Made by a program: the position numbers and the translations under genes. Source: M55B174 sp964618065 (GTDB taxonomy: Bacteria; Patescibacteriota; Minisyncoccia; CAIUEV01; JAHKAQ01). Taken from it: 11,528 bases of DNA. A model generated the notes under the pieces. The model saw only the letters and a list, made by a program, of their open reading frames with translations, was not told the DNA's origin and did no database searches. Below, piece by piece: positions 6,768-11,528 of the stretch. How positions within the stretch are numbered: the first letter of the stretch is position 1; every line of letters starts with the position of its first letter. Location of the stretch: assembly GCA_964618065.1 (NCBI GenBank), contig CAZTZK010000035.1:1-11528 (forward strand). The letters run 5' to 3'.

Positions 6768-7253
6768 TTAGAAAACCGCCAATAAAAAGAAAATTACCAT
6801 AATGATTGCTATAAGAACTTTAACGGCAGCACCCGCTAAAAAACCAATCAGGCTACTCAAGCCGGCCTTCAGAGCTTGTTTCCCTCCTTTTTTAGCAAAG
6901 ATTAATTCAGCTATAAAAGCACCTAAAAAAGTTCCGACAATTAAACCTCCAAAATTAAAAAAGATTAGTCCAACAAGCCCTCCTAAAATTGTTCCTCCAA
7001 TTGCTGCTGATGAAACTTTGGCTTTTTTAGCTCCTAGTGCTCCTGAGATAAAATCAAGAACAAATGAGATTAAAGCTAATAATATCAGAAAACCTATAAT
7101 CTTAAAATCTACCTTGTCAAATTTATCATAAAAGCCATAGATTAAAGCACCCAAAACAATTAAAGGGGGCCCCGGTAGAAGAGGTAAAAATGAGCCAACA
7201 ATTCCAGCTAACATCAAGACAGCAACAATTATATAAACTAGGATGGTAATCAT
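6768..7253 (-). CDS. DUF456 family small integral membrane protein
   Basis: Predicted 161-residue, highly hydrophobic protein with about five membrane segments (roughly 2-19, 21-41, 52-72, 83-118 perhaps as two, and 134-160). It matches the DUF456 pattern: an early LPLLPGPPLIVLGALIYG stretch (23-40), an Asp in the third helix (VLDFISG), a basic GAKKAKVSSAAIGG turn (74-87), glycine-zipper helices (GGLVGLIFFNFGGLIVG) and the terminal GAFIAEL motif. The biochemical function of the family is not known to me. It lies 29 bases after dnaE and 10 bases before mrdA, so it is probably expressed with both; a link to envelope growth is only suggested by mrdA. The ATG at 7253 has no Shine-Dalgarno. Confidence 0.85.
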   Translation of the reverse strand: MITILVYIIVAVLMLAGIVGSFLPLLPGPPLIVLGALIYGFYDKFDKVDFKIIGFLILLALISFVLDFISGALGAKKAKVSSAAIGGTILGGLVGLIFFNFGGLIVGTFLGAFIAELIFAKKGGKQALKAGLSSLIGFLAGAAVKVLIAIIMVIFFLLAVF

Positions 7254-7282
7254 TGAAAATTAAAAAGGGATTTGATTGGTAC

Positions 7283-10200
7283 TTAATTATTTTTTAATTC
7301 CCATCTCATTCCTTTTATCTTTAAATAATTCTTTAATTGATCAAAAGAATCTCCGCTAAAATTATAAGTTCCGGCTATTTTTATATTAGATGCTATTTTA
7401 GTCTTCTTTTCCTTAAGTCTAAAAATAATTTTCCCTTCTCCTCTATCAAGCAGAGAGAGCAGCCTTTTAATTTCCGTAGAATTTCCATTCTTTCTAGCAT
7501 AATCTATAAAAAGAATTTTTTCTTTTTCTCCAGAAGATATTTTTTTTTCTTTTTTTGATTCTTCCTTTAGAGGAAAAGAATGTTGTAATTTTTTATCCAT
7601 TTTCTTCCTTTGATTAGCGGTTTTATCTCCAATTGCTTCATCTATCCCTCCAACATTATCACAAAGTATTTTTAAATTGCCTTCTTTATCATTCATTTTT
7701 CCTTCTACCCAAATTGCTTTATCTTCTTTTAAAATTTCAGAGAATCTAGAATAAACATTTGGAAAAACAACTAACTCCAACCTACCCGTTAGATCTTCCA
7801 ATTCAATAAAAGCCATCTCCTGATTATTTTTAGTATAAATTTTTTTTACTTTTACAATAATTCCTCCTACTCTCACTGAATCTCCTTCTCCTTTAAAATG
7901 ATGAGTCTCCCAATCTTTTTGCTCTTCATCTTCTCCCAAAAAATCATGTTGTAATTGCATAATCGGAGTAGTGTTCTCTCTTAAAAAATCTTCATATTCT
8001 TTCAAAGGATTATCAGTTATATAAACACCCAATAATTCTTTTTCCCAACTCAAACGCTCTTTTTTACCAACCTTTATTCCTTCACCAAAAGAAAAAATGT
8101 CGTCATTTTTTTTCTTTACTTCCAAATTATCTCCAAAAAGGCTCCTTTGTCCTCTTCTTTTATTATCTCTCGCCTCTTTAGCATATTTTAAAATTTTATC
8201 TATGTTAGCCAACACTTTTCCTCTATCGGCAATTTCATCAAGAGCTCCGGATTTGGCAAGACTTTCTAATGATTTTTTGTTTAAATCTTTACTGGCAACT
8301 CTTTGAGAAAAATCAGCAATATTTTTGTACTTACCATTTTTCTTTCTTTCTTGGACTATTGATTTAACAACATTTTTCCCTACATTTTTAACAGCTTCCA
8401 ACCCATAACGGATAAAAGAATTCTCTTCCTCTTTTTTATCTATCGCTGCAAAACGACCAAAACTTTCATTAACATTAGGGGGCAAAACCGGGATATTCAT
8501 TTTACGGCATTCTTCAATTTCAATAGCGATTCTATCAATATCGTTTTCATCACTAGAAAGAACCGCCGCCATAAATTCTGCCGGGTAATAAGCTTTAAAA
8601 TAAGCTGTCTGATAGCCAATCATAGCATAACAAGCACTATGAGCCCAATTAAATCCATAGCCGGCAAAAGGTTTGATAAAGTCCCAAATTTTTTCAGCTG
8701 TTCTCCCTTTTATCTTATTATCAATACAACCTAAAATAAATTTATCTCGTTGTTCATCCATGAGTTTTTTAATCTTTTTCCCCATGGCTTTTCTTAAATA
8801 GTCAGCTTCTCCAGCAGTAAAACCGGCTAATTGTTTAGCAATTTCAATAACTTGTTCTTGAACTACCACAATTCCATAGGTCTTCCCTAAAATCGGTTCT
8901 AGTTTAGGATGAAGATAAGTTATTTTTCTCTTCCCATGTTTACCGGCAATATAATCAGGAATCCAATCCATTGGTCCCGGACGATAAAGAGCAACCATAT
9001 CAATCAGATCCTGAAATTGAGTAGGTTTAAGCTCTTTGAGATATCTTTTAAAGCCTGCTGATTCAAATTGAAATACTCCTGTGGTTTCTCCTTGTGAAAA
9101 AATTTTAAAGGTTGCAGGGTCATCAATTGGAATTTTGTCTAAATTTATTTCTTTTTTATATTTAGCTCTAATAATGTCCACAACATTTTGAAGAACTGTA
9201 AGATTTTTAAGACCCAAAAAATCCATTTTCAAAAGACCTAAAGATTCAATTGATTTTCCTTCATATTGAGTCACTATTGCTTCTTCTCGATTTTTTCCTG
9301 AGCTTACATTCTTCTGTAAAGGAACATACTTAACCAAAGGCTCTTTAGAAATTACTACCCCACAAGCATGAGTTGAAGCATGACGAGCAACTCCCTCAAG
9401 TCTTTTAGCCATTTCAATAACTTTCTGTACTGCGGGATCACCATCATACATTTTTTGAAACTCTGAAGATTTTTTTAAGGCTCCTTCTAAATCGGTAAAA
9501 AATGGAATTTCTTTCGCAATTTTGTCGCAAAAATCATAAGGATAATTTAAAGCCCGGCCAGCGTCTCTTACTGCTGCTCTAGCAGCCATGGTGCCAAAAG
9601 TAATAATTTGAGCCACTTTATCTCGGCCATATTTTTTAGCAACGTAATCAATCACTTCATCTCGTCTATTATCGGCAAAATCAATGTCTATATCGGGCAT
9701 ACTAATTCGGTCAGGATTTAAAAATCTTTCAAATAAAAGCTCGTACTTTATGGGATCTACATTAGTAATTTTTAATAAGAAGGAAACAATACTCCCAGCC
9801 GCAGAACCTCTTCCCGGACCTACAATAATTTTATTATCCTTTGCCCAATTAACAAAATCAGCCACTATTAAAAAATAAGAAGAATAGCCCATCTTTTTTA
9901 TGATCCCTAATTCATAATTAAGTCTCTTAATTATTTTAGCGCTTGGTTTTTTTCCGTAACGATAATTTAACCCTTGAAAACAAAGATTTTTAAGATATTC
10001 AGCTGGGCTTTGAGATCCCGGAATTTCAAAATGAGGCAAAATTGTTTTTCCCATTCGGGGATAAAAATTACACCTTTTTCCGATTTTAACAGTATTGGCA
10101 AGAGCTTCGGGAAGATCGGCAAAATGTTTCTCCATCTCCTGAGGCGATTTAAGATACAAGTCAAAATCTGTCATTTTCATTCTATCCTCGTCTTCTACTT

Positions 10201-10903
10201 TTTTATTCTGCTGAATACAAACCAAAATATCTTGAGCTTCTTTATCTTCAGGCTTCACATAATGAACATCACAAGTAGCCACTAATTGCGCTCCTGTTTC
10301 TTCAGAAAGTTTAACTAAAGATTTATTAATTTTTTTTTGATTTTCAGAATTTTCGTGATATTCCAGTTCAAGAAAAAAATTATTCTTGCCAAAAATTTTC
10401 TGGTATTCCCTAATAATTTTTTTAGCTTTTCCTAAATTATTAGCCAAAATAGCCTGGGGGACTTCTCCGGCGGCACAAGCACTAGTGGCTATAAGACCCT
10501 TGCTATACTTTGCCAATAATTTTTTATCAACTCTTGGCTTGTAATAAAAACCTTCTAAATGAGCCTTGGTAACTAATTGAATAAGATTGCGATAACCAGT
10601 CTCGTTTTCTACTAAGAGTAATAGATGATACCTTTTATCGTCTATTTTAGGTTGCTTATTCTTCATACTGTTAGCTGCTAAATACATTTCACAACCGATA
10701 ATCGGTTTTACCCCATAATCTTTTGCTTTTTTAAAAAATTCTATGGCTCCATACATCACTCCATGGTCAGTTAAGGCCAGGGTATCCATACCCAACTCTT
10801 TGGTACGAGCCAAGAGATCGTCAATTTTACCTAAACCATCCAATAAAGAGTAATGGGAATGAACATGCAGGTGAACAAATTTTGGTTTTTTTTTGGATAA
10901 CAT
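7283..10903 (-). CDS. dnaE: DNA polymerase III alpha subunit (replicative polymerase)
   Basis: Predicted 1206-residue DnaE, the replicative DNA polymerase. The PHP domain is at the N-terminus (HLHVHSHYSLLDG, 11-23, and LTDHG, 44-48). The polymerase core has PDIDIDF with catalytic Asp404 and Asp406, and KMDFLG with Asp561. The fingers show FQFESAGFKRYLKELKPTQF and IVVVQEQV; later come a helix-hairpin-helix region and the internal beta-clamp motif QRSLF (919-923, equivalent to QADMF of E. coli). An OB domain follows (VGGIIVKVKKIYTKNNQEM onward), then a lysine-rich linker and a C-terminal alpha/beta domain. The length is normal and no intein or frameshift is seen. I choose ATG at 10903; an in-frame TTG lies directly before it (10906). 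It begins 22 bases after the tRNA-Ala gene and is followed by DUF456 at 29 bases. Confidence 0.97.
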   Translation of the reverse strand: MLSKKKPKFVHLHVHSHYSLLDGLGKIDDLLARTKELGMDTLALTDHGVMYGAIEFFKKAKDYGVKPIIGCEMYLAANSMKNKQPKIDDKRYHLLLLVENETGYRNLIQLVTKAHLEGFYYKPRVDKKLLAKYSKGLIATSACAAGEVPQAILANNLGKAKKIIREYQKIFGKNNFFLELEYHENSENQKKINKSLVKLSEETGAQLVATCDVHYVKPEDKEAQDILVCIQQNKKVEDEDRMKMTDFDLYLKSPQEMEKHFADLPEALANTVKIGKRCNFYPRMGKTILPHFEIPGSQSPAEYLKNLCFQGLNYRYGKKPSAKIIKRLNYELGIIKKMGYSSYFLIVADFVNWAKDNKIIVGPGRGSAAGSIVSFLLKITNVDPIKYELLFERFLNPDRISMPDIDIDFADNRRDEVIDYVAKKYGRDKVAQIITFGTMAARAAVRDAGRALNYPYDFCDKIAKEIPFFTDLEGALKKSSEFQKMYDGDPAVQKVIEMAKRLEGVARHASTHACGVVISKEPLVKYVPLQKNVSSGKNREEAIVTQYEGKSIESLGLLKMDFLGLKNLTVLQNVVDIIRAKYKKEINLDKIPIDDPATFKIFSQGETTGVFQFESAGFKRYLKELKPTQFQDLIDMVALYRPGPMDWIPDYIAGKHGKRKITYLHPKLEPILGKTYGIVVVQEQVIEIAKQLAGFTAGEADYLRKAMGKKIKKLMDEQRDKFILGCIDNKIKGRTAEKIWDFIKPFAGYGFNWAHSACYAMIGYQTAYFKAYYPAEFMAAVLSSDENDIDRIAIEIEECRKMNIPVLPPNVNESFGRFAAIDKKEEENSFIRYGLEAVKNVGKNVVKSIVQERKKNGKYKNIADFSQRVASKDLNKKSLESLAKSGALDEIADRGKVLANIDKILKYAKEARDNKRRGQRSLFGDNLEVKKKNDDIFSFGEGIKVGKKERLSWEKELLGVYITDNPLKEYEDFLRENTTPIMQLQHDFLGEDEEQKDWETHHFKGEGDSVRVGGIIVKVKKIYTKNNQEMAFIELEDLTGRLELVVFPNVYSRFSEILKEDKAIWVEGKMNDKEGNLKILCDNVGGIDEAIGDKTANQRKKMDKKLQHSFPLKEESKKEKKISSGEKEKILFIDYARKNGNSTEIKRLLSLLDRGEGKIIFRLKEKKTKIASNIKIAGTYNFSGDSFDQLKNYLKIKGMRWELKNN

Positions 10904-10925
10904 CAAGCTATTATGCTATAATTTG

Positions 10926-10998
10926 TGGAGATAAAGGGATTTGAACCCTTGACCTCTTCCATGCCATGGAAGCGCTCTGCCAACTGAGCTATATCCCC
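10926..10998 (-). tRNA. tRNA-Ala, anticodon GGC
   Basis: Complete 73-base cloverleaf on the minus strand. Acceptor GGGGATA pairs with TATCTCC and includes the G3:U70 wobble that is the classic alanine identity element; the discriminator base is A73. D-arm: GCTC, AGTTGGCA, GAGC. Anticodon arm: CTTCC, loop ATGGCAT, GGAAG, giving anticodon GGC (alanine codons GCC and GCT). T-arm: AAGGG, loop TTCAAAT, CCCTT. The 3' CCA is not encoded (the next bases are CAA), so a CCA-adding enzyme is needed. The intact D-arm here is a useful reference for the interrupted tRNA-like repeats at the left edge. Confidence 0.97.
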
Positions 10999-11022
10999 TT
11001 GCTAAAAACATCACTTCAATCA

Positions 11023-11051
11023 AGAATACAAAATTAAAAATGAAGAAGCAA
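11023..11051 (-). promoter_or_regulatory. Possible sigma70-type promoter for tRNA-Ala/dnaE
   Basis: On the minus strand, TTGCTT (11051-11046) and TATTCT (11028-11023) are separated by 17 bases. This would place the transcription start about 15-18 bases before the first base of tRNA-Ala. The -35 matches the consensus at three of six positions and the -10 at four of six, in a region so AT-rich that chance matches are frequent. The position is sensible because nothing else lies between the tRNA and the divergent gene. Confidence 0.3.
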
Positions 11052-11122
11052 GTTTTAAAAATAAAAAGTAAAAAAAGAAAATAAAAATCAAAAATTAAAA
11101 TAATATTTCTTATATTTTAACT

Positions 11123-11528
11123 ATGAAAAAAATTTTCTACACTTCTATTTTTACCAGCTTTATTTTATTAAGTAGTTTTAGTTTTGTCTCAGCGATGGAA
11201 TCTTTGGTCCCTTGTGGACCGGGCACGGGAGAAATGTGTACTCTCTGTCATTTTGTTTTACTAGCAAAAAATATCTTTGATTTTATTTTAAAAATATCCT
11301 TTGCAGCTGCAATTCTTTTTGTTGCTATCGCGGGTATTCTTTATATTACTTCCGCCGGATCGGAGAGCTTGATGAAAACAGCTAAACAAGCTATGACCTA
11401 CGCATTGGTAGGGTTTGGACTCTGTCTGGCCGCTTGGCTTCTAATCCAAATAGTTGCTTCAGCTTTAGGATACACAGAAACCTGGTGGAAAATAGATATG
11501 GATTGTGCAGATTTTGGGGAAACTCAAA
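11123..11528 (+). CDS. T4SS-pilin-like small membrane protein (3' end outside window)
   Basis: Reading frame from ATG at 11123, open to the window end (135 codons seen). Residues 1-24 form a signal peptide (MKK start, hydrophobic core, VSA before a predicted cut at 24/25). The mature part begins with a cysteine cluster Cys31-x7-Cys39-x2-Cys42 in a CGPGTGEMCTLCH context. Two membrane helices follow (about 51-77 and 92-115), separated by the short basic turn SAGSESLMKTAKQA, and the second ends in AAWLLIQIV. This layout matches the VirB2/TrbC-like 'T4SS pilin' proteins that are frequent in Patescibacteria, there often encoded beside type IV pilus or secretion genes. Two later cysteines (101, 128) and a Trp-rich WWKIDMDC stretch follow. 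It is the only gene in the window on the plus strand, divergent from tRNA-Ala across 124 AT-rich bases. No Shine-Dalgarno is seen; the exact function (pilus, secretion or uptake) is unknown. Confidence 0.75.
   Translation, partial: MKKIFYTSIFTSFILLSSFSFVSAMESLVPCGPGTGEMCTLCHFVLLAKNIFDFILKISFAAAILFVAIAGILYITSAGSESLMKTAKQAMTYALVGFGLCLAAWLLIQIVASALGYTETWWKIDMDCADFGETQ

Noticed and set aside
6802..7131. A 109-codon open frame on the plus strand opposite the DUF456 gene.
   Set aside because: It is the antisense shadow of a clear membrane-protein gene; its Lys/Pro-rich composition is that of a complementary frame and it has no recognisable domain.
10914..10922. Plus-strand TGCTATAAT, a perfect extended -10 promoter motif.
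   Set aside because: It points rightwards into the antisense of tRNA-Ala, has only a weak -35 (TTGGAT, 10893-10898, inside dnaE), and no plus-strand gene follows for 200 bases. It is also partly the mirror of the AT-rich dnaE leader.

Overview
This AT-rich window (the protein-coding part is visibly A+T dominated) most likely comes from a bacterium of the Candidate Phyla Radiation / Patescibacteria, probably Parcubacteria-like. Three points support this: a Cys-rich two-helix 'T4SS pilin'-type protein typical of that group, short intergenic spacers with almost no Shine-Dalgarno sequences, and a tRNA gene without an encoded CCA end. The lineage is an inference from gene content and style; no 16S or other taxonomic marker is present.

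Layout. Nearly everything is on the minus strand and reads right to left: tRNA-Ala(GGC) (10998-10926), dnaE (10903-7283), a DUF456 membrane protein (7253-6768), mrdA/PBP2 (6757-4868), an RmlC-family epimerase (4704-4246), a Nudix hydrolase (4212-3661), rmlB (3623-2622), rmlD (2561-1680), rmlA (1611-538) and a short YbaB/EbfC protein (498-256). Spacers are 10-70 bases, except for 163 bases between mrdA and rmlC, which suggests two transcription units: tRNA-dnaE-DUF456-mrdA and rmlC-nudix-rmlB-rmlD-rmlA-ybaB. To the right of the tRNA a divergent plus-strand gene begins at 11123. It encodes a secreted or membrane pilin-like protein that runs off the window end.

How the genes work together. rmlA, rmlB, rmlC and rmlD are the four steps from glucose-1-phosphate and dTTP to dTDP-L-rhamnose, so the cell can probably make an activated deoxysugar for its surface glycans. 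The embedded Nudix hydrolase may act on nucleotide sugars or related nucleoside diphosphates. PBP2 (peptidoglycan crosslinking during elongation) and DnaE (replicative polymerase) are housekeeping neighbours.

The most unusual part is the left edge. Two direct 82-base GC-rich repeats (1-82 and 135-216, one mismatch, period 134) lie downstream of ybaB. Read on the minus strand, each starts like the 5' end of a tRNA, is interrupted in the D-loop by a 53-base cluster of three perfect 6-bp hairpins, and resumes with the second D-stem strand. No recognisable tRNA 3' half follows copy 2. These look like tRNA-5'-half-derived structured repeats, and I do not recognise them as a named family.
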